The position numbers and the translations under genes are program-made. From contig NW_008705565.1 of assembly GCF_000186865.1 (NCBI RefSeq), positions 1,858,663 through 1,911,468 of the forward strand: a stretch of DNA of 52,806 bases. The letters run 5' to 3'. Source of the stretch: Aureococcus anophagefferens. Lineage: Eukaryota; Sar; Pelagophyceae; Pelagomonadales; Pelagomonadaceae. Of the stretch, positions 8,437-18,306 are shown piece by piece. Each line of letters opens with the position of its first letter. Positions within the stretch are counted from its first letter, which is position 1. The notes below the pieces were generated by a model. It saw only the letters and a list, made by a program, of their open reading frames with translations. It did not search any database and had not been told where the DNA came from.

Positions 8437-9571
8437 ATGGCGAGCCAGGCGCCGCATCCCGCGTCCGCGGCGACGCGCCCCGGACGGCTGCAGACCGACG
8501 CACACCCGCCGCGCAGGTGGACAAGGTAACGGACTCGGAGTTCCACTCCCTCACCGAGTACCTCATGAAAAACACCAAGGACATGGAGCGCGCCGCCCGC
8601 GCCGGGCGCGCGGCGCGCGACCCGCGGCGACCGCACCCCTCTTTAGGCTCACGGTGCTCATGGCCCAGCTCGCGCTCGCGTGCAAGGCGACGTCGCGCGC
8701 GTGCGCCAAGGCGGGCATCGCGAACCTCTTCGGCATGGCCGGCGACCAGAACTCGAGCGGCGACGACCAGAAGAAGCTGGACGTGCTGAGCAACGACATC
8801 TTCGTGACGGCGCTGCTCAAATCCGGCAGCTGCTGCGTGCTCGTGTCCGAGGAGGACGAGGACCCGATCATCGTGCCCGAGGCGCAGGCGGGCCGGTTCT
8901 GCGTCGCGTTCGACCCCCTCGACGGGTCGTCGAACATCGACTGCAACGTGTCCACGGGCACGATCTTCGCCGTCTACGAGAAGAAGACGCCGGGCAAGGT
9001 GGGCTCCGTCGAGGACGTGCTCCGCGTCGGCTCGGACATCGTCGCCGCGGGCTACTGCATGTACGGCGCCGCGACGGAGCTCGTGCTCTGCTTCAAGGGC
9101 GGCACGGTGGAGCGCTTCGCCCTCGACCCGAGCCTCGGCGAGTTCGTCCACACGCACTCCAACGTCAAGTTCCCCGCGGGCGGCGGCAAGAAGATCTACT
9201 CGTGCAACGAGGCCAACTCCATCTACTGGGACAAGCCCATCAAGGAGGCCTGCGACGACTTCAAGAAGAGCGGCTACTCCCAGCGCTACGTCGGCTCCAT
9301 GGTCTCCGACGTCCACCGCACGATCCTCTACGGCGGCATCTTCCTCTACCCGGCGGACGTCAAGTCGAAGAAGGGCAAGCTCCGCGTCCTCTACGAGGGC
9401 TTCCCCATGGCGCTCCTCGTCGAGCGCGCCGGCGGCGTCGCGTCCACGGGCATGTTCAACGGCTCCGTCCAGCGCATGCTCGACCTCGTCCCCACGTCCA
9501 TCCACGAGCGCTGCCCGGTGATCCTCGGCGCGCCGCGCGACGTCGACCTCGTCCTCAACCGGTACAAGTAG
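8437..9571 (+). CDS. FBP: Fructose-1,6-bisphosphatase
   Basis: Hydrolyses fructose 1,6-bisphosphate to fructose 6-phosphate in gluconeogenesis or the Calvin cycle. The exon at 8647-9571 carries almost the whole enzyme: CVAFDPLDGSSNIDCNVSTG (metal and substrate loop), SEEDED, GAATELVL, the sugar-phosphate segment YSQRYVGSMVSDVHR, and VERAGGVAS near the end. The N-terminus is in exon 8517-8587 (EFHSLTEYLMKNTKDM). Only a GC donor at 8588 with acceptor TTTAG at 8646 restores ...KDMELTVLMAQLALACK. A first exon ATGGCGAGCCAG at 8437-8448, joined by a second GC-AG intron, gives 335 residues, the usual size of the enzyme; this start is less certain. No plastid presequence and no redox-loop Cys cluster are seen, so a cytosolic form is likelier. 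Confidence 0.85.
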
Positions 9572-9670
9572 GCGCGCGGACACCGCCCGCGCCCGCGCCG
9601 GCCCGCCTTCCCCCCTCCTCCTCCTCGAAGTAGCCGCTGCGGAAAGCTTACGCCGGTCGGGGCACGCCGC

Positions 9671-9712
9671 GTCGCGGCGCGCGCGGGGACGACTCCCGCG
9701 CGCGCCGGTCAT
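9671..9712 (-). promoter_or_regulatory. Candidate SECIS element of SELENOF
   Basis: Reading the minus strand, 36 nt after the SELENOF stop, ATGA is followed by a 12-13 bp perfect GC stem (GGCGCGCGCGGG with CCCGCGCGCGCC), a 6-nt loop AGTCGT, and CGAC. This places the AUGA/NGAN quartet at the stem base as in eukaryotic SECIS RNAs. Flanking CCGG/CCGG and GGGG/CCCC complementarity could form the basal helix. The apical AA/CC motif is not clear, so this is a candidate only. Distance from the TGA is about 255 nt, which is workable. Confidence 0.5.
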
Positions 9713-9747
9713 GTCGCCTCCCCCGGCCCGGCGAAGCCGCCGCTCGC

Positions 9748-10185
9748 CTAGGCCTCCGCTACGGCGCCGCGGAGGTTGTCGTCGAGGTACTCGGCGACGG
9801 TGTCCTCGTTCCAGCCGCCGATGGGCACCGTCTCCGCGACCTCGCCGTCGTCGTCGACCATCAGCAGCCGCGGCTTCTGGCCCTGCTTGTAGCGCACGTC
9901 GAGGGACCCGTAGGTATCGCTCCGCCGCTCGATGAAGTCGCCGATGGCCGGGTAGTGGCCCAGCTTTCACTCGCAGACCTCGAGAATCGCCGACGCGTAG
10001 CTCGCCGAGGCGCTCAGGTCCTCGCTGCAGCAGGCGCCGCAGTCGGCGGCGAGCTCGGGATCCGGGACGAGGCTCTCGAGCTTCGCGCAGGACGAGCAGC
10101 GCAGCGACGCCGTGAAGCCGGCCTCGAGGCAGTCGAGCGACGCCGCGCTGCCGAGCGCCGCAGCGAAGACGAGGGCTCGGGCCAT
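9748..10185 (-). CDS. SELENOF: SELENOF (Sep15) selenoprotein, TGA-encoded selenocysteine at codon 73
   Basis: An ER thioredoxin-like oxidoreductase family that works in glycoprotein folding with UGGT in animals. From ATG 10183-10185 a signal peptide (MARALVFAAALGSAAS) leads into the Cys-rich domain (FTASLRCSSCAKLES, ADCGACCSED), then YASAILEVCE and an in-frame TGA at 9967-9969. Reading through, the frame stays open for 72 more codons to TAG at 9748. It encodes the family's C-terminal half: KLGHYPAIGDFIERR, DVRYKQGQKPRLLMVDDDG, and GGWNEDTVAEYL. The redox motif is therefore Cys-Glu-Sec rather than the Cys-Gly-Sec of animals. Total 145 residues, slightly shorter than animal forms. A normal gene-finder would stop at residue 72. 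It is divergent from the C2 gene, sharing about 198 bp of promoter. Confidence 0.88.
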
Positions 10186-10383
10186 CGTCCTCTGCGGCAA
10201 TTTGTACAAGGAAACCTGGTTGATGTGTTTGTTGATGATTTGGAGGAGGGCTTCGCGCGCTGATGATGGCCTAAGACTTCGAGCGGGCAGCCACCGCCGT
10301 CGACGAACGCGTCGACGAACGAAGCAGCGCGTAGCAAAATCCGCCGAGTCTCGACGACACACCGCTAAGCGCAGCGCTGCACC

Positions 10384-13300
10384 ATGGTCCGAGGCGTGGG
10401 CCCGCCGCCGACGCCGCCGCCGCCGAACCAGGTCGAGCCGCCGGCGGTCATGCTCAAGCCCGAGCCCGAGGCGGACCTCGTGCACCCGCCGACGGTGCTC
10501 CACGTCTTCCTCATCCGCGCGAGCGACCTGCCGATGATGGACTACAACTGGATGACGCGCAAGGGCTCGAGTGACCCCGTCGTGTCGCTGAAGATCGACA
10601 GCCAGGACAAGGTCTGCAAGAGCAAGGTCCAGAGCCGCACGGTGAACCCCGTGTGGAACGAGCACTTCGCGCTGCCGTCCGACGACGGCAGCGACGCGTT
10701 GGTGTTGACCATCGACGACTACGACATGTTGAGCGCGAACGACTTCATGGGCACGGTGAAAATTCCCGTGGGGTCCCTGGCCCACCGCGAGTTCCGCAAG
10801 GAGACCTTTCCCGTCACGGACGCCAAGGGCGAGCTGAAGAAGAAGGGCACGTGGGGCACCGTCGAGCTGTGCCTGCGGTGGGTCTACGACGCGGACTTCG
10901 CGTTCCCGATCCCGGCGGAGCTCGCGGCGCCGGAGCCGCCGGAGCTCGCGGCCAAGGAGGCGAACGCCGTGCGCATCTTCCTCATCCGGGGGCGGAACCT
11001 GCCCATCGCGGACAAGAACCTGCTGTCGTCGGGCGGCTCGTCCGACCCCATGGTCACGTTCGCGTCGGGCAAGCAGACGCTCGAGAGCACGGTCGTCAAG
11101 AAGTCGCTGTCGCCGACCTGGGAGGAGACCTTCGAGCTCCGCGCCGACGACGTCGACGACGCCGTCGCCGCCGTCGTCGACGACTGGGACCTCATGAGCG
11201 GCAACGACTTCATGGGCAAGTTCTGGATCGAGCTGAAGCCGCTCGCGGCGCGGACGCTCGTGCGGCGCTGGTACGCCCTCCGGCCGGAGGGCGCGGCGCG
11301 CAAAGCCGGCGCGTCGGCCGTCGCGGGCAAGCAGGCCCGGGCCGCCGCGGAGGACGCGTCGCTGGGCAAGGTCGAGCTCGCGTGCCGCTGGCTCCACCTG
11401 AAGCAGTTCGACCTGCCGCCGCCGGACTTCATGGTCGCCGACGAGCGCTACCCCGACGAGAAGCCCAACGCGCTCCACGTCTTCCTCATCCGGGGCAAGA
11501 ACCTGCCGGTCATGGACAAGAACGTCATCGGCGGCGGCGGCTCGTCGGACCCGCTCGTCACCGTGTCCATCGAGGACGAGCGGAAGACGTCCAAGGTGAA
11601 GAAGAAGAACCTCGAGCCCATCTGGAGCGAGCACTTCGAGTTCCCCGTGGAGGACCTGAGCGACTCCCTCAAGGTCGTCTGCGACGACTGGGACCTCCTG
11701 AGCGGCAACGACTTCATGGGCCAGCTCGACGTGCCCATCCGTCTGTTCGCCGACCGCGAGCTCCACCGCCAGTGGTGGTTCCTCTGCAACGAGCACGGCC
11801 GCGAGCACACGGACCTGGGGAAGCTCGAGTTCGCCTTCCGGCTCTACCACAACCCGGCCTACGTGTTCCCGACGCCCGTCCGCTTCCTCCAAAAGGACGT
11901 CCTCTCGCGGCCGGCGAACGTGCTCCTCGTCCACGTCGTCCGGGGCAAGGGCCTGCCGATCATGGACCCGAACATGATGTCCAAGGGCGGCTCGTCGGAC
12001 CCCTTCGTGAAGCTCGCCTTCTCCGGGTTCAGCGAGAAGACGGCCGTGAAGAAGCAGACGCTCGCGCCCATCTTCGAGGAGACCTTCGCGTTCCCCGCGG
12101 AGATGGACGACGAGGTGCTCGAGCTCGAGGTCTGCGACCACGACGTGGTGACGGCCGACGACTTCATGGGCAGGCTCTCCATCCCGCTCAAGCACCACAA
12201 GGAGCGGACGCTGCTCCGGGGCTGGTTCGCGCTCGCGGACAAGGACGGCAGGCCCGCGTCCCTCGGGCGCCTCGAGCTCTGCGTCCGCTGGGTCTACGAC
12301 GTGGACTACGACCACGCCGTGCCCGAGCACATGGCCGCGGACGAGGACCCCGCGCTGCGGAAGAAGCCCGCGAACTGCGTCCTCGTGTTTCTCGTCGCGG
12401 CGAAGAATTTGCCGGTCATGGACAAGAACCTGCTCTCCAAGGGCGGGAGCAGCGACCCGCTCGCGACCCTGGTCCTCGAGGGCGAGCAGGTGCGGTCGAC
12501 GACGAAGAAGAAGACCTTGTGCCCGCTCTGGAAGGAGCACTTCCAGCTGGCGGCGCACGCGCTCGACGAGGTGCTCCACGTCACCGTCGACGACTGGGAC
12601 GCGGCGTCGGGCAACGACTTCATGGGCACCTTCTCCATCCCCGTCGACGACCTCGAGGGCCGCGAGGTCCACCGGCGGTGGTACGACCTCGAGGACGAGA
12701 AGCGCATGAAGGCCCGGGGTCGCGTCGAGGTCGCGTGCCGCTTCGTCTACCGCGACGAGTACGCGGTCGAGCTGCCCAAGGACTTCGTCGCGCCGGAGAA
12801 GTCGACCTACGAGCGGCCCAACCTGCTCAAGGTCTTCCTCATCCGCGCGCGCGGCCTGCCCGCGCTCGACAGCCACCCGTTCGCGCTCCCGAGCTCCGAC
12901 CCGACGGTCTACCTCAAGATCCAGTTCGAGGAGACCCACGAGTCGACGACCAAGTGGAAGTCGCTGGCGCCGACGTGGTGCGAGACCTTCACGTTCCCAA
13001 TCGAGGACCTGTCGTTCCCCCTCGACGTCACGGCCGTCGACAAGGACGACGACGACGACGAGGACCTCATGGGGTCCGCGACCGTCGACCTGAAGCCGCT
13101 CCGCGACCGCAAGGTGAGCCGCAAGTGGTACAAGCTCCGGGGCGACGCCGCGCACACGCGCCGCGCGGGCGACGCGGACTACGGCGGGAAAGTCGAGCTC
13201 GGAGCAGGAAAAGAGTGATGCACGTTCGCTTCAACGCGAGTGTTCCGCGCGCGCGCGTTCTGGAAAAAGCACCCGCGCTTCGAGAGATGATCGATCGTCG

Positions 13301-14527
13301 AAGAATCAGCCGAAACGAGTGGAAAACGGCCGAGAGAGGAGCCTTTGGAATTTCGCACTCTTTTCCCGCCCAGGTCGAGCTCGCGCTCCGGTGGGTCCAC
13401 GAGCCCAAGCTCGTGGCGCCGCTGCCCGACGCGTTCGTGACCCTCGACCCGAAGCTGCTGAAGAAGGAGCTGAACGCGCTCCGCATCCTCGTCATCCGCG
13501 CGAAGACGCACGCGGACGCGCCGAACGACCTCGAGGTCGCCGCGCGGCTCAGGGCAGCACAAGAGAGCGAAATTCCCAACTTCAAAGGCTCCGATCTCGG
13601 CCGTTTTCCACTCGTTTCGGCTAATTCTTGGACGAGCGATCATCTCTCGGAACGGTCTCGAAGCGTGGATGCTCTTTCCGGAACGCGCGCGCGCGGAACA
13701 CTCACGTTGAAGCGACGTTGAATCACTTTTTTGCTGCCCAGGTGCGGCTCAACATGCCGCGCGCGGGGCGGCCCGCCTACGACGCGGAGCACGTCACGGA
13801 CCGCAGCCACCGGACGCCGACGACGAAATTCACGAGCTGGTGGAAAGAGTTTTTGATCCCCATCGACGAGGAGATGAAGAAGCGCGACGCGCTGACGTGC
13901 GTCGTGCGATCCGGGAGCGGCGTCATCGTCGGCACGGTGAACGTGCCCTGGGACGAGGTCCGGGGCCGGAGCGCGAGCCGCGCCTGGCACCTGCTCCACA
14001 GCCACAGCAAGAACCCGGAGCCCCAGGAGCTCGAGCTCGCGGCGCTCGGCGTCCACGACCGCGCGCTCGAGAGCGAGAAGGAGTTCCGGCTCCACAGCCG
14101 GCGCATCAAGAAGGAGACGGACGAGCGCCGGGGCTACAAGATGACGGACACGGTCCAGCTCGTGCCCGTCGGCGACGGCCTCGAGCGCTTCTTCCTACGG
14201 ATCAAGTTCCTGCCGGGCATCTACGGCCAGCTCAAAGACTCGTACTGCTGCATGTCCAAGGCGCTCCTCCTCAAGGACCGGCGCGGCGAGTGGGCCGTCT
14301 TCGACTGCCCGACGCAGGTCGACTTCCGCCGCACCTTCCCGAAGAACCTGCGCGACTTCATCCAGACCTGCTTCGAGTCGGGCTACGAGCTCGAGGGCGA
14401 GGGCAACGTCACGAAGCGCCTCTCGTCGGCCATCTACAACCGGGACGACATCACGCTCTACCTCGACGCGCCGGGCGAACTCTACGACTTCTTCGAGGAG
14501 CAGCTCTTCGACTTCTTCGCGCGATAG
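10384..14527 (+). CDS. Multi-C2-domain protein (about seven C2 domains), two introner introns
   Basis: Exons 10384-13191, 13374-13541 and 13742-14527 give 1253 residues. Six C2 domains follow each other at about 150-residue spacing. Each opens with a variant of LHVFLIRGKNLPVMDKN and GGSSDPLVT and contains a calcium-loop-like DDWDLLSGNDFMG; the first and sixth loops are less canonical. A seventh, degenerate C2 is split by the second introner. The last 130 residues form a different folded region (LERFFLRIKFLPGIYGQLKD, FPKNLRDFIQTCFESGYEL). No transmembrane helix is obvious, so it is not a typical ferlin, MCTP or synaptotagmin; a Ca/phospholipid-binding cytosolic scaffold is inferred. Exon joins restore GKVELALRWVHEP and DLEVAVRLNMPRAG. 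The first intron uses a GT donor, the second a GC donor. Confidence 0.8.
13200..13373 (-). mobile_element. Introner element, family 2, intron 1 of the C2 gene
   Basis: A 174-bp element flanked by the 8-bp duplication GTCGAGCT (13192-13199 and 13374-13381). Ends are imperfect inverted repeats: left CGGAGCAGGAAAAGAGTG, right (reverse complement) CTGGGCGGGAAAAGAGTG. The 3' AG is the element end; the GT donor is the first dinucleotide of the left duplication. It lies in the opposite orientation to the next element in the same gene. Confidence 0.9.
13550..13741 (+). mobile_element. Introner element, family 2, intron 2 of the C2 gene
   Basis: A 192-bp element between GCGCGGCT (13542-13549) and GTGCGGCT (13742-13749), a one-mismatch 8-bp duplication. 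Its sequence is the reverse complement of the 13200 element (shared CTCGGCCGTTTTCCACTCGT and GAACGCGCGCGCGCGGAACA), so the family works as an intron in both directions. Ends: CAGGGCAGCAC and TTTGCTGCCCAG. The donor must be GC. Confidence 0.9.
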
Positions 14528-14695
14528 GGCCTAAGGCGCGCGCGCGGCGTGGCGGCGGGGCGAGCGCTGATTGGCTGGCTCGAGCGGCACGCTCGAGGAC
14601 GGCGAAAAGTGTGGGAGCTTGTGGCAGCTCTCCCCGACGCGGTGCGCGTGCGGCAGCTCTGTCCCGTCGCCCGACGCGGCGCGCGTGCCTAAAAG

Positions 14696-15523
14696 ATGCC
14701 GCTCATGGTCATGGACGACATGCCGCCGATGAAGATGGACGACATGATGTCCATGGACGACGACCCCGACGCCTTCTGCAGCGGCATGGCCATGTCCATG
14801 TACATGGACGGCTTCACCTCGAGCCTGCGCCACACGTGGTGGGCCTTCGCGTCGACGACGGCGCACCGCCGCGAGGCGCCGGGCTGCCTGAACCTCTTCT
14901 TCCCCGCCTGGACGCTCGACGGCGCGGGCAAGTTCGCGGCCGCGGCCGTCGGTGTGCTCGCGCTCGGCGTCGCCGTCGAGGCGCTCTCGGCGCTGCGGCG
15001 GTCCCGCGCGGTGGCCCTCGCGCGGGCGAAGCACCGGGGCCGGTCCGCGGCCGCGACGGCCGAGACGGCGCTCCTCTACGGCCTCCAGCTCGCCCTGGGC
15101 TACTTCCTCATGCTCGCGGTGATGACGTACTCCGTCGAGCTCTTCGTCGCGGCCGTCGCCGGCGTGATTTTGGGCCACGGCGCCTGCCGCACGGCGCGCG
15201 ACGCGTCGTCGGCGCTCGTGACGTCGGCCGAGACGTGCTGCGCGGGGCTCGACGCGGGCGGCTCGGGCCGCGCGAGCCCCGAGGCCGGCGGCTACTGCGC
15301 GTTGGGCAGCGTCGGCTCCCGGCGCACGGCGTCCCTCAAGGTCTCGGGCATGACGTGCCAGCAGTGCGCGGACACGGTCACGGCCGCGCTCCTCCGCCTG
15401 CCCGCCGTCGACGCCGCGGCCGTCGACCTCGGCGCGGCCACGGCCACGGTCACGGGCCGCGCGGGCCTCGAGGAGCTCCTCGCCGCCGTCGACGACTGCG
15501 GCTTCGGGGCCGGGGCGGCGTAG
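14696..15523 (+). CDS. Ctr-type copper transporter fused to a C-terminal HMA metal-binding domain
   Basis: The 275-residue product begins with a Met/Asp-rich extracellular-type segment (MPLMVMDDMPPMKMDDMMSM and MAMSMYMDG), as in Ctr copper importers. Three hydrophobic segments follow; the second contains MLAVM, the Met-x3-Met of the Ctr pore, and the third has small-residue packing (GVILGHG). Residues from about 200 form a heavy-metal-associated domain with the CxxC site SGMTCQQCADTV. The role inferred is Cu(I) import with hand-over to its own HMA domain. Fusing a copper chaperone domain to Ctr is unusual, as most Ctr proteins have only Cys/His tails. Single exon, ATG 14696. The upstream 168 bp contain an imperfect direct repeat around GGCAGCTCT. 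Confidence 0.82.
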   Translation: MPLMVMDDMPPMKMDDMMSMDDDPDAFCSGMAMSMYMDGFTSSLRHTWWAFASTTAHRREAPGCLNLFFPAWTLDGAGKFAAAAVGVLALGVAVEALSALRRSRAVALARAKHRGRSAAATAETALLYGLQLALGYFLMLAVMTYSVELFVAAVAGVILGHGACRTARDASSALVTSAETCCAGLDAGGSGRASPEAGGYCALGSVGSRRTASLKVSGMTCQQCADTVTAALLRLPAVDAAAVDLGAATATVTGRAGLEELLAAVDDCGFGAGAA

Positions 15524-15603
15524 GGGGCGGGGTAACGTGCGTGCTTCGTTTCATACCCACGGCCGACATTGCTTACGGGGGCCCCCTTGGCGGGGCCGCG
15601 CGA

Positions 15604-18060
15604 CTAGAGGTAGCCGTCGTCGTCGTCCTCCTCCTCCTCCGCGACGGCGTCCTTGACGGAGTCCTGCTTGAGGTACATGTCGAGGACCTGGTCCGCGTTC
15701 GTCGCCTCGTCCGCGGTCTTGTCGTCGCGGGGCCGGAGGAGCCGCGGGAAGCGGAGGCCGATGCCGCGGCCCTCCTTGACGCGGCCCAGGGCGCCCTTGT
15801 GCGTGTCGGAGAGGCTCAGGTCCGCGACCTGGACCTCCCAGACGAGCTTGGGCTCGATCCACGTGATGTCGTGCTCGAGCGCGTCGCCGCATTTCACGTG
15901 GCGCGGCTTCGCGGGGAGCACCATGGCCCGCGCCTGGGCGTCGAGCGTCTTGAGGTCCTCGTCGCTAAACCCCGTGCCGATCTTGCAGACGCTCTGGAGG
16001 TCGCCCGTGTCCGCGTCGAGGCACGCGCACAAGTACGCGCCGAAGACGCCCGTCCGCTTGCCCCGGCCCATGTACGCGCCGACGACGACCAGATCCAGCG
16101 AGTCGCCGACGCCGTCGAGGTAGTCCTTCTTGAGCTTGAGCCAGTTGAGGGACCGCTTCGACGGCTCGTAGGTCGCGTTCGCCTCGAGCGTCTTCACCAT
16201 GAGCCCCTCGGACTTGGCGACGATGGACGCCTCGAGCGCGTGCTGGATGTGCTCCGCGGCGTCGCACTCGTCGCAGGACGCGGGCACGTCGACGGCGTCG
16301 GCGAAGGCGAACTTGTGCTCCGCGGGCGCGAAGCCGCCGCGCATCGCCGCGCGGCGCTCCTTGAGCGACTTCCGGAGCAGGCTCTCGCCGTCGAGGAAGA
16401 GGAGGTCGAAGGCCATGACGATGACGTCGACCGTGACGTCCTCCACGGACGCCTCCTTCTTGCGCGTGGACAGGCGCTGGAACGGCAGGAGCTGGCCCGT
16501 CTTGACGTCGATGGCGACGACCTCGGCGTCGAGGACGAACGATTTCGTGCCCCTGGCCTCCGCGGCCGCGCGGACGACGGCCTGGACCTCGGGCCACTTC
16601 TTCGTCGTCTCCTGGAGGTTGCGCGAGAAGACCTTGACGTCGCCGTTGGGGAGCATGTGGGCCTGGAAGCGCTCGCCGTCGTACTTGTGCTCGCACGTGA
16701 TCGCGATGCCGCCCAGCCGCTTGAGCACCTCGCCGACGGACTTCGTCGGCTTGGCGAGCATGGGGAAGACGGGCACGCCGACGGCGAGGGCGCAGGCCTC
16801 GGGCAGGGCCCAGAGCGGCCGCGAGAGGATGCCCTCGCAGAGCGTCGCGTAACTCGGCGCCTCCGCGTAGCACTGCTTGACGACGGCGTCGGCCGCGGCC
16901 GCGCGCGCGTCCTTGGGCAGCACGCGCTTGGCCTTGGCCCGGCGGCGGAGCGCGGCGTCGCGCTTCAGCGCCGCCGCGGCCTCCGCGCCCGTGATCTCGC
17001 GGCCGACGTCGAGCGACTCGTGCGCGTCGGGCGGCGCCTCCGCATTCGCGAACGCGGCGTCCTCGCGCGCGTCCGCGGCCGCCGTGGGCCAGAGCTCCGC
17101 GGCGTGGGCGAGGCCCACGAGCACGGAGCTCTCGGCGAGGCCGATGCGGAGCTTGCCCTGCAGGCCGCGCGTCACGTAGCGCGCCTCGACGGGCGTCGCC
17201 GCGGTCATGAGCTTCTGCATGCGGCCGATCTTGGCGTCCTGGGACTTGGAGCCCGAGATGGCGCAGATCTCGCGGTAGGCCGCGAGGACCTTGGCCGCGA
17301 GGAGGGGCTTGGGCTTCGCGCCGAAGCTCAGCGTCTTCTGCTTCTTCCGCGCGTCTTCGGCGACGATGCCGAGGTCGCCCTGCTTCTCGTACTCGCCCTT
17401 GACGTGCTTCGCATTCTTGCCGAAGGCGTGGGCCACGGCCTTCATGAGCAGCGAGTCGCCGATGCCCATCTCCAGGTTCTCGAAGGCCGGCGCGACCTTG
17501 TTGCAGAGCAGGAAGACGCACGCGGTGAGGTCGCCCGGCGCGTGGCGCATGACCTGGCCCAGCAGGTCGCGCACGTGGCCCTGGATCTCGAGGCGCTTCG
17601 TCGTCGCCTCGATCTTCTCGAAGACCGCGGCGATGGCCGCGTAGGGCACGCAGCCCGCGTCCGCCCAGTCGGGCGCCGCGGGCGACGCCTTCGCGCCCGG
17701 GTTCGCGAAGACGGGCGCCTGCTTCTCCTTGGGCTTGGCGGCCTCCGCCGCGGGCTTCGCGGCCGCGGGCGCGGCGGCCGCGGGCGCGGCGGCCGCGGGC
17801 GCCTCGGCGGGCGCCGCCTTGGCCGCGGCGGGCGCGGCGGCCATGAGCTCGTCGTCGTCCGACGCCTCGGACGCCGCGCGGTCGGGCCTGCGCAGGCGCC
17901 CGGCGGGCGCCGCGGGCTCCGGCTTGCTCTTCTTCGCCGCGGGCGCGGCGACGTCCTTGGCCTCCGTCGACGACGTCGACTCCTCGCTCGCGCGCTTGGG
18001 CGCGGCCTTGGACTTTTTAGGCGCGAAGAACGCCTTGAGCGTCGCGCTGCCTCCCGCCAT
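15604..18060 (-). CDS. LIG1: ATP-dependent DNA ligase I
   Basis: Seals nicks between Okazaki fragments and in excision repair. The 818-residue protein starts MAGGSATLKAFFAPKKS, which contains a PIP-like LKAFF motif for PCNA binding, followed by a long acidic/Ala-rich linker with Lys-rich nuclear signals. The DNA-binding domain is followed by the nucleotidyltransferase core with Lys459 in CEHKYDGERFQAH. Further conserved motifs are FVLDAEVVAID, EGLMVKTL, LNWLKLKKDYLDG and the C-terminal RFPRLLRPRDDK. All catalytic motifs are intact. It is a single exon despite neighbours with introners. The divergent space upstream (18061-18306) carries no gene. Confidence 0.95.
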   Translation of the reverse strand: MAGGSATLKAFFAPKKSKAAPKRASEESTSSTEAKDVAAPAAKKSKPEPAAPAGRLRRPDRAASEASDDDELMAAAPAAAKAAPAEAPAAAAPAAAAPAAAKPAAEAAKPKEKQAPVFANPGAKASPAAPDWADAGCVPYAAIAAVFEKIEATTKRLEIQGHVRDLLGQVMRHAPGDLTACVFLLCNKVAPAFENLEMGIGDSLLMKAVAHAFGKNAKHVKGEYEKQGDLGIVAEDARKKQKTLSFGAKPKPLLAAKVLAAYREICAISGSKSQDAKIGRMQKLMTAATPVEARYVTRGLQGKLRIGLAESSVLVGLAHAAELWPTAAADAREDAAFANAEAPPDAHESLDVGREITGAEAAAALKRDAALRRRAKAKRVLPKDARAAAADAVVKQCYAEAPSYATLCEGILSRPLWALPEACALAVGVPVFPMLAKPTKSVGEVLKRLGGIAITCEHKYDGERFQAHMLPNGDVKVFSRNLQETTKKWPEVQAVVRAAAEARGTKSFVLDAEVVAIDVKTGQLLPFQRLSTRKKEASVEDVTVDVIVMAFDLLFLDGESLLRKSLKERRAAMRGGFAPAEHKFAFADAVDVPASCDECDAAEHIQHALEASIVAKSEGLMVKTLEANATYEPSKRSLNWLKLKKDYLDGVGDSLDLVVVGAYMGRGKRTGVFGAYLCACLDADTGDLQSVCKIGTGFSDEDLKTLDAQARAMVLPAKPRHVKCGDALEHDITWIEPKLVWEVQVADLSLSDTHKGALGRVKEGRGIGLRFPRLLRPRDDKTADEATNADQVLDMYLKQDSVKDAVAEEEEDDDDGYL

Positions 18061-18306
18061 TTCGCGGTGGTGTGTTGCAAGAGTGTTTCTTAGTCGTGCA
18101 GTGCTGTTGCGACTGTGTTTGCTGCAGGCGCTCGTCGGTGCCGGCGTCGTATGCCGGGATTAATCAAATGCTCGGGCGCGGCCGCGGAGCGGGCGCGGAG
18201 CGCGGGAGAGCGCGTCGGGATTTGGCCGGGGTCGAGGCGACAGATAGGCCTGAAGATGCCTGACAGATTGCGGCTCGAAGATGTGCGTCGAGCTTACGCC
18301 TCGCGC

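Noticed and set aside
9967..13155. A 1062-codon minus-strand frame antisense to the C2 gene
   Set aside because: Only its last part is SELENOF; the rest is a shadow of the C2 repeats, and the SELENOF ATG lies at 10185.
13840..18093. A plus-strand open frame of 1417 codons
   Set aside because: It runs antisense through the DNA ligase gene and is Arg/Val/Leu-rich without domains; the ligase frame has all catalytic motifs. GC-rich codon use keeps antisense frames open.
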